From Pseudooceanicola sp. HF7 (GTDB lineage Bacteria > Pseudomonadota > Alphaproteobacteria > Rhodobacterales > Rhodobacteraceae), in NCBI RefSeq assembly GCF_011806405.1, contig NZ_JAATOW010000001.1:1-64000 (forward strand): 64,000 nt of DNA. The letters are read 5' to 3'. Every line of letters starts with the position of its first letter. The stretch's first letter is position 1. The notes beneath the pieces are model-generated. The model had not been told where the DNA came from. It ran no database searches and worked only from the letters and a program-made list of their open reading frames with translations. Shown piece by piece: positions 1 through 8,216 of the stretch. Both the position numbers and the translations under genes were made by a program.

Positions 1-1
1 G

Positions 2-1156
2 GTGATCCCGCAGAAGATGTACGCCGGCATGGACAGTTTCGTGCTGCTTTGCATCCCGGGATTCATCCTTGCGGGGAACCTGATGAATGCGGGGGGCATC
101 ACCGCGCGGATCGTGCGGCTGGCGCAGGCGCTGGTGGGCTGGATGCGCGGCGGGCTTGGCCTGACGAACGTCGCGGCTTCCATGCTGTTCGGGGGTATTT
201 CCGGCACCGCTGCGGCCGATGCGGCCTCGATCGGGGGGATGATGATCCCCGGCATGAAGAAGGCGGGCTACCCCGCGGACTTCTCCGCTGCGATCACCGC
301 GGCCTCGTCGACCGTCGGCCCGATCATTCCGCCCTCAGTCCCGATGATCATCGTCGGCACCCTGTCGGGCATCTCCGTCGGCAAGATGTTCATCGCCGGC
401 GCCTTGCCCGGCATCCTGATGGGGGTCGCCATGATGATCACGGCCTGGATCATCGCCCGCAAAAAGAACTTCCCCAGGCAGGACTGGCAGGGCTTCGGTG
501 AGCTGGGCCGCGCCTTCCTGGGCGCCTTCTGGGCCGTCGCCATGACCACCTTCATCGTCGGCGGCCTTCTGATCGGCTTCGCCACTCCGACCGAGACTGC
601 CGTCGTCGCCTCCGTCTATGCCTTCGTCGTGGGGGCCTTCGTCTACAAGGGGCTGAAGCTGCGGGACGTGCCGCGCATCGTCGTCGACAGCGCCATTTCC
701 GCCGCCGCGATCCTTGCGCTGGTGGGCTTGGCGAATGTGTTCGGCTGGATCCTCGTGTCAGAGCGCATCCCCCAGACCATCGCCGATGGCGTCCTTTCGA
801 TCACCGACAACAAGTTCCTCGTGATCCTGCTGATCAACCTGGTGCTGCTCTTCGTCGGCATGTTCATGGAGACGATCGCCGCGCTCATTATCCTCTTCGC
901 ACCGCTGCTGGCGCTTGCGGTGGGCGTGGGCGTGGATCCGCTGCACTTTGCCGTCTTCGCCGTGCTGAACCTGATGATCGGCCTCACCACGCCGCCGGTG
1001 GGTGTCTGCCTGTTCATCTGCGCCGACATCGGTCGCGTCTCTCTCTGGCAGGTGACCCGGGCCATCGGCCCCTTCATCCTGACCAACTTCATCGTCCTGA
1101 TGCTGGTGTCCTACGTGCCGTTCTTCAGCACCTGGCTGCCCTCGCTGCTCAACTGA
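2..1156 (+). CDS. TRAP transporter large permease, DctM family (5' end cut by window)
   Basis: This is the large (about 12-helix) membrane subunit of a tripartite ATP-independent periplasmic transporter, which uses the ion gradient to import an organic acid delivered by a periplasmic binding protein. The 384 visible residues are almost all hydrophobic segments. They include the family's glycine-rich hairpin with ISGTAAADAASIGG and, further on, VGPIIPPSVPMIIVG. DctM proteins usually have about 425 residues, so roughly 40 N-terminal residues lie before the window; the GTG at base 2 is simply the first in-frame codon. The dehydrogenase gene follows after 11 bases with its own ribosome site, so the two look like one operon, and the substrate may be a sugar acid such as idonate or gluconate (inference from the neighbour). 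Confidence 0.93.
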   Translation: MIPQKMYAGMDSFVLLCIPGFILAGNLMNAGGITARIVRLAQALVGWMRGGLGLTNVAASMLFGGISGTAAADAASIGGMMIPGMKKAGYPADFSAAITAASSTVGPIIPPSVPMIIVGTLSGISVGKMFIAGALPGILMGVAMMITAWIIARKKNFPRQDWQGFGELGRAFLGAFWAVAMTTFIVGGLLIGFATPTETAVVASVYAFVVGAFVYKGLKLRDVPRIVVDSAISAAAILALVGLANVFGWILVSERIPQTIADGVLSITDNKFLVILLINLVLLFVGMFMETIAALIILFAPLLALAVGVGVDPLHFAVFAVLNLMIGLTTPPVGVCLFICADIGRVSLWQVTRAIGPFILTNFIVLMLVSYVPFFSTWLPSLLN

Positions 1157-1167
1157 CAGGAGCCCCC

Positions 1168-2223
1168 ATGTCCATTCGTATCGCCCGCCTGCATGGTCAA
1201 CAGGACCTTCGCGTCGAAACCCTGCCTGATCCCGAACCCGCCGCCGGCGAGGTTGTCGTGGCGATCGGGGCAGGGGGCATCTGTGGGTCGGACATCCATT
1301 ACTACACCCATGGCGGGATCGGAGAGATGATCCGCGTCCAGGAGCCGATCATCATCGGGCACGAGGCCGCCGGCACGATCACCGCGATCGGTGAGGGCGT
1401 GCAGGGGCTTTCCGTCGGGCAACGCGTTGCGCTGAACCCCTCGCATCCCTGCGGGACCTGTACCTTCTGTGAAAGAGGCCAGCACCAGCACTGCCTCAAC
1501 ATGCGCTTCAAAGGCTCTGCCATGTTCATGCCGCATGAGCAGGGCTTCTTCCGGGATCGCGTCGCCATCGGGGCCGCGCAATGCCATCCCATCGCCGACG
1601 GCGTCCCCATGGCCGAAGCCGCCCTGTCAGAGCCGCTGGCCGTTTGCCGCCGCGCAGTCACCCGCGCGCTCGATGTCGCGGGCACGCTTGAGGGCAAGCG
1701 CGTGCTTGTCACCGGGGCCGGCCCGATCGGGGCGCTCTGCGTTGCACTGGCAAAGCACTTCGGGGCGTCCGAGATCGTGGTGACCGACCTGCAGGACGCC
1801 ACGTTGAAAGTCGCGGCAGAGGTCGGCGCCACGCGCACGATCAACGTGGCGACCCACGGCAGTGACCTGAAGGATTACGAGGCAGAGAAAGGCCAGTTCG
1901 ACATCGCCTTCGAATGCTCCGCCGCAGAACCTGCCTTGCGCTCGGCGATCCTGTGCACCCGGCCCTTGGGCACCATCGTCCAAGTCGGGGTGATGGGGGA
2001 TACCCCGGTGCCCTTCAACCTGCTGGTCTCTAAGGAGATCAACCTGATCGGCAGCCACCGTTTCGACAAGGAATTCGGCCAGGCGGTGGAGCTGATCAAC
2101 ACCCAGGCCATGGTTCTTGGCCCCATCGTCACCCACAGCCTGCCCATTGCCGAGGCCGTGTCCGCGATGAACCTGGCCACCGATCGCGCCAAGGCCGTGA
2201 AGGTGCAGATCACCTTCGATTGA
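1168..2223 (+). CDS. Zinc-dependent alcohol dehydrogenase, L-idonate 5-dehydrogenase-like
   Basis: A 351-residue medium-chain dehydrogenase/reductase, the normal family length. Catalytic zinc ligands are visible as C39 (GGICGSD) and H65-E66 (GHEAAG). The four structural-zinc cysteines are C95, C98, C101 and C109. The NAD(P)-binding loop GAGPIG is at 183-188. The overall pattern resembles L-idonate 5-dehydrogenase (IdnD), which oxidises L-idonate to 5-ketogluconate, but sorbitol/xylitol or threonine dehydrogenases share the fold, so the substrate is inferred. AGGAG sits six bases before the ATG. It is the last gene of the operon with the upstream TRAP permease and is followed by a large hairpin. 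Confidence 0.85.
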   Translation: MSIRIARLHGQQDLRVETLPDPEPAAGEVVVAIGAGGICGSDIHYYTHGGIGEMIRVQEPIIIGHEAAGTITAIGEGVQGLSVGQRVALNPSHPCGTCTFCERGQHQHCLNMRFKGSAMFMPHEQGFFRDRVAIGAAQCHPIADGVPMAEAALSEPLAVCRRAVTRALDVAGTLEGKRVLVTGAGPIGALCVALAKHFGASEIVVTDLQDATLKVAAEVGATRTINVATHGSDLKDYEAEKGQFDIAFECSAAEPALRSAILCTRPLGTIVQVGVMGDTPVPFNLLVSKEINLIGSHRFDKEFGQAVELINTQAMVLGPIVTHSLPIAEAVSAMNLATDRAKAVKVQITFD

Positions 2224-2240
2224 TGCGCTTTGGCCCTGTT

Positions 2241-2286
2241 GCCTGATCAACCGGGACCGTGCAAACGCGGTCCCGGTCGATCAGGC
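2241..2286 (+). terminator. Long interrupted hairpin after the idnD-like gene
   Basis: Arms GCCTGATC (2241-2248) and CCGGGACCG (2251-2259) pair with CGGTCCCGG (2268-2276) and GATCAGGC (2279-2286), with one 2 x 2 internal mismatch and an 8-base loop. It lies 17 bases after the stop codon. There is no run of T after it, so it may act as an mRNA-stabilising 3' structure or a Rho-assisted terminator rather than a classical terminator. Confidence 0.6.
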
Positions 2287-2358
2287 TTGACCGGTCGTCT
2301 TGCAGCCCTGAAACCTTTGCGCGGCGCAGACGGTCCGGGCTGAGGAGGCTGATCCCCC

Positions 2359-3303
2359 ATGTATCTCAATCCCCTGAGGATATTTCTGGCCATCGTCGAC
2401 AGCGGTAGCCAGCACGGCGCAGCGCGGGTGCTGGGGCTTAGCCAGCCTGCCGTGACCAAGGCGCTGAAACGCCTGGAGGCCGACCTGGACGTGCGTCTGT
2501 TCGACCGCTCGGTCCATGGGGCGGAACTGACCGAGTTCGGACAGGCGCTGCTTCAGCATGCGCGTCTGGTGGATGCAGAGCTGAAGGCGGGGCTGGACAC
2601 GCTGAACCACATCAAGGGGGAACGGCAGGGCTCCGTCTCTGTCGCCCTGGCGCATATGCCCGCGACGGTGATCATGCCGCGCGCCCTTCGCGGCTTTCGG
2701 CTGGACTGGCCCGACGTCCGCCTGCGCATCGCGGCCAGTGTCTATCCCTTCCTGCTGCCGCAGATCCGTGACGGCGCGCTCGATTTCGCGATCTCGCCCG
2801 CGCCGCTGGAAAACTGGCCGGAAGACCTGGTTCGGGTGCCGCTGCTGACCACGACCCTGGTGCCGGTCGTCCGCATTGGGCATCCGCTTGCCAAGGCGAC
2901 AAAACTGTCGGCGCTTGCAGATGCGGACTGGGTGCTGCCGACCCAGGAATGCGCCACCGCGCAGGCGCTCCGCAAGGCGATGCAGGTGGAAAACCTTCCG
3001 CGTCCCTCCTGCCTTGTCACCTGCGAGACCTTCACCGGCCTTGTCACCAATATCTCCGCCAGCGACATGGTCGGGCTTGTCCCCAAAGAGATGCTGCATT
3101 CCATCTCCGGCGCAATTGGCGTGGTCGAGGTGCCGGTTGGCGAACGCCTGCAGGGGGCGGACCTCTGCCTGATCCGCCGCCGGGCCGGGGTCCTGACCCC
3201 CGCCGCCTCCGCGCTGGCCGACCGGCTGGCACGGGCCGCACGCGCTTTGCCGGGCGGAGTCCTGGAAGAGGGCGGGAGCAGGGGACGGGACCCCTCCGTC
3301 TAA
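2359..3303 (+). CDS. LysR-family transcriptional regulator
   Basis: A 314-residue LysR-type regulator. Residues 1-60 form the winged helix-turn-helix (NPLRIFLAIVDSGSQHGAA, then LGLSQPAVTKALKRLE), and a periplasmic-binding-protein-like effector domain spans about 90-295. The start ATG follows GAGGAGGC. It lies between two carboxylate TRAP operons and reads in the same direction as the downstream one, unlike the usual divergent LysR layout. It probably controls one or both of these operons in response to the transported acid (inference). The effector cannot be read from the sequence. Confidence 0.92.
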   Translation: MYLNPLRIFLAIVDSGSQHGAARVLGLSQPAVTKALKRLEADLDVRLFDRSVHGAELTEFGQALLQHARLVDAELKAGLDTLNHIKGERQGSVSVALAHMPATVIMPRALRGFRLDWPDVRLRIAASVYPFLLPQIRDGALDFAISPAPLENWPEDLVRVPLLTTTLVPVVRIGHPLAKATKLSALADADWVLPTQECATAQALRKAMQVENLPRPSCLVTCETFTGLVTNISASDMVGLVPKEMLHSISGAIGVVEVPVGERLQGADLCLIRRRAGVLTPAASALADRLARAARALPGGVLEEGGSRGRDPSV

Positions 3304-3311
3304 GATAACAT

Positions 3312-3325
3312 AGGGTTATTACCCT
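3312..3325. promoter_or_regulatory. Candidate operator upstream of the second TRAP operon
   Basis: AGGGT-TATT-ACCCT is a 14-base inverted repeat inside an AT-rich patch (about 3303-3335), with ATAA/TTAT flanks that extend the symmetry. It lies just after the LysR stop codon and about 200 bases before the dctP start. A regulator site is plausible, possibly for the adjacent LysR protein, but nothing ties it to a particular protein. Confidence 0.35.
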
Positions 3326-3528
3326 GATTATTAGTTGGCTTGGCGGGGCCCGCCACCCCCTTAAAGTGCCACGAGCTCATCATCGGATCGGACCAACTTC
3401 CCGGGCCGTGGCGCCCAGCAAGGACGCTGGCAGGCATGGGCGCAACCGGGCCCGAACCATGAGACAGGCACCTCAAGAACATCCGAGGCACGGCAAGTGC
3501 CCGGGTCCAACACAACACGGAGTTCACC

Positions 3529-4530
3529 TTGAAAACCATCTTCCGCGCACTCGCCATCGCCGGCGCTCTCGCCACCTCAGCCGCCATCCCGGCCCAGGCC
3601 CAGGACATCAAGGTCGGCCTGTCCCTGCCCGAGGGCATGGCGGATTTCGACTTCATCAACGGTATGTATGAAACATTTAAATCCGAGGTCGAGGCGAACT
3701 CCGACATGGGTGTGGACATCGTCTACGGCGGCGCGTTGGGGGCGCCGAATGACCGGCTGGCGCAGATGCGTCGCGGCGTGATCCAGATGAGCGACGCTGC
3801 CGACGGCAATATCGCCACCATCTTTCCCGACATCCAGATCCTGAACATGCCCTACCTGTTCTCCGGCGTCGAACAGGCGCGCGCGGTGCTGGATGGCCCG
3901 TTCGGTGAGAAACTGGCAGAGGCCGTGCGCGAAGAGACGGGCATCAAGGTGCTGGGCTGGTGGGAATCGGGTGGCTTCAAGCATTTCAGCGCCAACACCG
4001 CGATTGCCACGCCCGCCGACATGGAGGGCCTTAAGATGCGTGTCCTCGGCTCTCTGGCCACCATCCCTGTCGAGGCCCTCGGTGCCTCTGCCGCGCCCGT
4101 GGCCTTCAGCGAGCTCTATACCTCGCTCAAGACCGGCGTGGTCGACGGGCAGGACAATTCGCTGACCGTCTTCAACCTGGTGAAGCTTTACGAGGTGCAG
4201 CCGCATCTGTCCCTGACCGCGCACACCTATGCTTTCGGCCCGCTGGGCATCAACGACGCCTTCTTTGAGCGTCTGGACGAAGAGCAACAGGGCGTTCTGA
4301 TGGCCGCGGCAGAGGCCGCCATTGCCTACAACCGCGAAACCTCCAGCGCCAAGGATGCAGCCGCGGCGGCCTTCGCGCGCGAAAACGGGGTCGAGGTGCT
4401 GGAGCTTGACGACACGGCCAAGGCCGCCTTTGCCGAGGTCATGCAACCGGTCGCCATCGACTGGCTGCTTGACAACGTCGACACCCCCGCGCTGATCGAC
4501 GAGGCGCTTGCGGCTGCGGACGCCAAGTGA
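3529..4530 (+). CDS. TRAP transporter solute-binding protein, DctP family
   Basis: A 333-residue periplasmic solute receptor for the TRAP system encoded just downstream. It starts at a TTG placed seven bases after CGGAG; this start gives an intact signal peptide (MKTIFRALAIAGALATSAAI, cleavage after AQA near residue 24). The DctP family arginine that binds the substrate carboxylate is probably R171 in LKMRVLGS, followed by the typical FSELYTSLKTGVVDGQDN segment. The stop overlaps the next start (GTGA). The ligand is likely a C4-C6 or sugar acid; the sequence does not say which. Confidence 0.93.
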   Translation: MKTIFRALAIAGALATSAAIPAQAQDIKVGLSLPEGMADFDFINGMYETFKSEVEANSDMGVDIVYGGALGAPNDRLAQMRRGVIQMSDAADGNIATIFPDIQILNMPYLFSGVEQARAVLDGPFGEKLAEAVREETGIKVLGWWESGGFKHFSANTAIATPADMEGLKMRVLGSLATIPVEALGASAAPVAFSELYTSLKTGVVDGQDNSLTVFNLVKLYEVQPHLSLTAHTYAFGPLGINDAFFERLDEEQQGVLMAAAEAAIAYNRETSSAKDAAAAAFARENGVEVLELDDTAKAAFAEVMQPVAIDWLLDNVDTPALIDEALAAADAK

Positions 4531-5057
4531 GCCGCAGACCATTGTTGCGGCCTATGATGCGGATCGTGAACATCGTTGACGGGGCGCTGCGCGCCCTCGT
4601 TACACTTTGCCTGATCGGGCTTACCGTGCTGGTCCTCTTCCAGGTGGTCAGCCGGTATGTCTTTGGCAGCGTCCCGCTCTTTGCCGAGGAAACCGCGCGT
4701 TTCGCGATGATCTGGATGGCGATGATGGCGGCCGCCCTGGGTGTCCGCGATGCTGCGAATATCCGTATCGACCTGGTCCCGGCTGCCATCGGGCGCCTGT
4801 CGCCGCGCGTCCTGCGCCTGCTTGAAGCTCTGCTGGAGTCCGTCTCTCTGACAGTCTTCCTCGTGCTGGCGTGGTATGGGCTGGATGCCATGCTCTTTGC
4901 CCATGGACAGACCAGCCCCGGTATGGGAATCCCGCTGTCCTATCCCTATGCGGTGATGCCCATCGCCTTTGTTTGCGCGGCGGTCTTCTCTGCCCTTCGT
5001 ATTGTCTATGGGCCTGCCGAGCATAGCCCCGAAAGCCAGGTAGGGGGTGCTGAATGA
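4527..5057 (+). CDS. TRAP transporter small permease, DctQ family
   Basis: The 176-residue small membrane subunit of the TRAP transporter, with four predicted helices and the conserved ETARFAMIWMAMMAAALGVR segment. The first possible start is a GTG overlapping the dctP stop codon by three bases; ATG codons at 4554 and 4557 are alternatives that remove nine or ten residues. Its own stop overlaps the dctM start as ATGA, so dctP, dctQ and dctM are translationally coupled. Confidence 0.92.
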   Translation: MSRRPLLRPMMRIVNIVDGALRALVTLCLIGLTVLVLFQVVSRYVFGSVPLFAEETARFAMIWMAMMAAALGVRDAANIRIDLVPAAIGRLSPRVLRLLEALLESVSLTVFLVLAWYGLDAMLFAHGQTSPGMGIPLSYPYAVMPIAFVCAAVFSALRIVYGPAEHSPESQVGGAE

Positions 5058-6346
5058 CCCCCTCGCTTTCCGTCCTGATCGCCAGCTTCCTGGCGCTGCT
5101 GATCCTTGGCCTGCCGGTGGCATGGTCCATGATCGCCGCGGTCCTTGTCTGGACCGTTTTCACGGACAATTTCTACGTGCTGCCGGTCGTGGCGGAACGG
5201 GTCTTCCAAGGGATGGACAGTTTCGTCCTGATGGCCGTGCCGCTGTTCATCCTGGCCGGGGAGCTGATCAACGCCGGCCGCATAACCGAGCGTCTGGTTA
5301 CCTTTGCTAATGCCGTCTTCGGCTGGATGCGCGGGGGGCTGGCCCAGGTCAACGTCGGCGCATCTATCCTGTTCGCGGGCATCACGGGCGTCGCCCTGGG
5401 CGACATCGCCGCCCTTGGCCGGATCTTCATTCCGGCGATGGTGAAGCAGGGCTATTCCTCTGCCTATGCTGCGGCAGTGACGGCCTCTTCTTCCATCATC
5501 GGGCCGATGGTGCCGCCCTCTCTGGTCGCCGTGATCTACGGCTCGATGACCGACCTTTCCATAGGCGCGCTGATGGCCGCGACGCTCTTGCCCGGGCTGT
5601 TGATCGGCGTGATCCAGATGGGGCTGATCGCCTTTCAAGCCCGCCGTCAGAACTTCCCGAGCGTCCAGATGGATCGCAGGCCGCGCGCCATGGTCAGCGT
5701 CACCGGCAAGGCGATCCTGCCGCTGATGCTGCCGGTGATCATCCTGGTGGGGATGCTGGGCGGCCTCATGACCCCGACCGAGGCCGGCGCCGTGGCCGCG
5801 CTTTACGCCGCGCTGATCTCTCTTGTGATCTACCGTGCCATCAGGATCCGCGACCTCTGGCCGGTCTTCGGACGTTCGGCCCTGTTCTCCGGCCAGCTCC
5901 TGATCATCGTCGGCTGCGGCGCGGCCTTCTCCTGGGTGATGGGCATGGAAAACGTCCCGCGGCTGATCGGGGGCCAGATCGAAGGGCTGGGCCTTGGCTA
6001 CTTCGGGACGATGCTCATCTTCAACGCGGTGCTGCTGGTGCTTGGCATGGTGATCGACCCCACCACGGTGATCATCCTGTTCGGCCCTCTGCTGTCCACC
6101 GCCGCGATGCACGCGGGCATCGATCCGCTCCACTTCGGCGTTGTCGCGATCCTCAACCTGAACGTGGGCCTGCTGACCCCGCCGCTTGGTGTCTGCCTCT
6201 TCGCCGCCGAACGGCTGGCCGGCTGCGGTCTTGTGCCCCTGCTGCGGGAAATCCTGCCCTTCCTGCTGGTGTCGCTGGTCACGTTGGCCATCGTCGCGGG
6301 CTTCCCCGGCCTCAGCCTCTGGCTGCCCAACCTGATGGGCTTCTGA
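5054..6346 (+). CDS. TRAP transporter large permease, DctM family
   Basis: A full-length (430-residue) TRAP large permease, the ion-coupled translocation channel that works with the preceding DctP and DctQ. Family signatures include FAGITGVALGDIAALGRIFI and the pair of proline-rich re-entrant segments (IIGPMVPPSLVAVIYG; LNVGLLTPPLGVCLFAAERL). The start overlaps the dctQ stop by ATGA. The gene is followed after 31 bases by the PLP enzyme, so transporter and enzyme probably share a transcript. Confidence 0.94.
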   Translation: MTPSLSVLIASFLALLILGLPVAWSMIAAVLVWTVFTDNFYVLPVVAERVFQGMDSFVLMAVPLFILAGELINAGRITERLVTFANAVFGWMRGGLAQVNVGASILFAGITGVALGDIAALGRIFIPAMVKQGYSSAYAAAVTASSSIIGPMVPPSLVAVIYGSMTDLSIGALMAATLLPGLLIGVIQMGLIAFQARRQNFPSVQMDRRPRAMVSVTGKAILPLMLPVIILVGMLGGLMTPTEAGAVAALYAALISLVIYRAIRIRDLWPVFGRSALFSGQLLIIVGCGAAFSWVMGMENVPRLIGGQIEGLGLGYFGTMLIFNAVLLVLGMVIDPTTVIILFGPLLSTAAMHAGIDPLHFGVVAILNLNVGLLTPPLGVCLFAAERLAGCGLVPLLREILPFLLVSLVTLAIVAGFPGLSLWLPNLMGF

Positions 6347-6377
6347 GCCCAGCCAACCCCATGGAGACGACTTTGCC

Positions 6378-7520
6378 ATGACATCCAACACCGATGGCTC
6401 CGGCTATTTCCTGTACCATTCGATCGGCATGTATCCCGGCAAGGCCCAGGCCATGGAGCAGGCGCTTTGCAACTATGCCAAGGTCTGGGGCACGCCTGAC
6501 GACAGCCAGTGGCCGCAGGTCCTGGGCAACCGGCAGCGCTTCATAGACCTCTGGACCGATCTGATCGGCGCCGATGCGGGCACGCTCACTTCGTCGGAGA
6601 ACGTGACCACCGCGCTCATGAGCCTGATCGGGGGCCTGCCCGAGGATTGCCTGCGCGGGCGCAGCCTGCTGGTTGCCGGGGATTGCTTCCCCAGCCTGCA
6701 TTTCCTTCTGGCCGGGTTGGCCCCGCGGCTTGGCTTCACCCTGCGCACGGTCCGCCTGCGGCCGGGCGAAAGCTGGGTGCGCGACGAAGACATGATCGAG
6801 GCTTGGGACGAAAGCGTCGGCCTTGCCTTGCTGACCTTCGTGACCTCCACGGCCTCGCACCGCTGCGACCTCGACACCCTGGTCGCCCATGGCCGCAAGA
6901 TGGGCAGCCTGGTCGGGGTGGACGTGACGCAGGGCATCGGGCTGATCCCCTATGACGTGCAGGCACCGATGGTCGACTTCACCGTATCGAGCAGCCTGAA
7001 ATGGCTGGGAGGCACCTCCGGGGCCGGGATCCTGCATGTGGCCAGGCCCCTGTTGCAGGCCTGTCGTCCCGAGTTGCGGGGCTGGTTCAGCCAGGAGAAT
7101 CCGTTTTCCTGGGATCTCGATGCCTTCAGCTTTGCACCAGATGCGCGCCGCTTCGACCACGGCACACCCTCCGTGCTGGCCTGTGTCGGATCGGTGCCGG
7201 CGCTGGAATGGAACGCGGCGCAGGACGCGCAGGCGATGCTGGACCATAACCGCAAGCTCTCTGGCATGATCCTTGAGGCCGCGCCGGACCTTGGCCTAAC
7301 CCCCGTCAGCCCGACTGATGACGCCCGCCGCGGCGGGAGCGTGATGCTGCGTCTGCCCGAGGGGCCGGATCCTGCGCAGACCGTCTCTGCCCCGCGCGAC
7401 AAGGGCCTGTTCACCGATTGCCGCGGGCGGATCCTGCGCCTGTCGCCGGGGTCTGTCACGACCGAGGACGGGGTGATGCGCCTGCTGGCCGCGCTTGCCG
7501 GGACACGGGGGGCAGCATGA
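6378..7520 (+). CDS. Class V aminotransferase-fold PLP enzyme, kynureninase-like
   Basis: A 380-residue fold-type I PLP enzyme related to kynureninase and other class V aminotransferase-fold proteins. The Schiff-base lysine is probably K208 in SSSLKWLGG, with the PLP pyridine-nitrogen partner D182 in VGVDVTQ and the phosphate-contacting TSSENVT at 71-77. It is somewhat shorter than typical kynureninase (about 410-460 residues). Position at the end of a TRAP operon suggests it acts on the imported acid, perhaps by C-C or C-S cleavage or desulphination, but the substrate is unknown. The stop overlaps the next start (ATGA). Confidence 0.75.
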   Translation: MTSNTDGSGYFLYHSIGMYPGKAQAMEQALCNYAKVWGTPDDSQWPQVLGNRQRFIDLWTDLIGADAGTLTSSENVTTALMSLIGGLPEDCLRGRSLLVAGDCFPSLHFLLAGLAPRLGFTLRTVRLRPGESWVRDEDMIEAWDESVGLALLTFVTSTASHRCDLDTLVAHGRKMGSLVGVDVTQGIGLIPYDVQAPMVDFTVSSSLKWLGGTSGAGILHVARPLLQACRPELRGWFSQENPFSWDLDAFSFAPDARRFDHGTPSVLACVGSVPALEWNAAQDAQAMLDHNRKLSGMILEAAPDLGLTPVSPTDDARRGGSVMLRLPEGPDPAQTVSAPRDKGLFTDCRGRILRLSPGSVTTEDGVMRLLAALAGTRGAA

Positions 7521-8023
7521 CCCGCAGCGCTTCGGAGCTTTCCCACTGCGTCACGGCGCGGTTCGATGTTGCGGCGGACACGGCGCTTGCCTTTCTGCGG
7601 GATCCGATCGCCCTGGGCGCCTGGTCGCTTGGCTGCATGAACACCCGGCCCGATGAAGAGAGCCGGGGCGTCTACAGGGGCAAATCCCTGTTTGATGGGT
7701 CGGAAACCCGGTTCTGCATCGATGCGGATCCGGAGCGGCGGATCGTCGACTACCTGCTGGGCACCCCCGGCGAAATGGTGCCTCGGATCTCGATCCGGGT
7801 GGTGCCGGCCGATGTCTGCGATCTTGAGGCCACGCAGTGCTACGTCACCATGACGGCATGGCGACCGCGCACCATGGATGAGCCGCGCTGGCAGCAGCTT
7901 TGCGCCTGTCACGAGGCAGAGATCCACCTGATCCGCGCCCAGTGCGAAGCCGCCGCAATGGGCGATCCTGTGCAGCCTTTCTCCGCCGATGGTGACAAGG
8001 CGCGGGGCCTGTTCGGCCGCTAG
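7517..8023 (+). CDS. SRPBCC-like (START/Bet v1-fold) protein
   Basis: A 168-residue soluble protein that begins at the ATG overlapping the stop of the preceding PLP enzyme; longer in-frame starts would run into that gene. The opening pattern (TARFDVAADTALAFLRDPIALGAWSLG) and the alternating strands that follow resemble the SRPBCC superfamily of small hydrophobic-ligand-binding proteins. No catalytic motif is evident. Tight coupling to the PLP enzyme suggests a shared substrate or product, which is inference only. A 193-base gap without visible genes separates it from the channel gene. Confidence 0.6.
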   Translation: MTRSASELSHCVTARFDVAADTALAFLRDPIALGAWSLGCMNTRPDEESRGVYRGKSLFDGSETRFCIDADPERRIVDYLLGTPGEMVPRISIRVVPADVCDLEATQCYVTMTAWRPRTMDEPRWQQLCACHEAEIHLIRAQCEAAAMGDPVQPFSADGDKARGLFGR

Positions 8024-8216
8024 AACGGGGCAAGTGAGCGCGCGAATTATGACGTGATCGCAAAGCCTTGCGCGCTGATCAGGCGTCCCGCTTCCGCCTC
8101 TCTGCACCCCGTCATACGGCAAGGTTGCGCATAGGGCATGCCTGGGGCTGCAAGAGAACTTGAATCCCCTTGGCACCTTCCGCATAGAAGAGCCTGGCTG
8201 CGAAACGGAGTTGGGC

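Noticed and set aside
5006-6391. 461-codon minus-strand frame inside dctM
   Set aside because: Extremely His/Gln/Asp/Arg-rich translation, antisense to a textbook TRAP permease.
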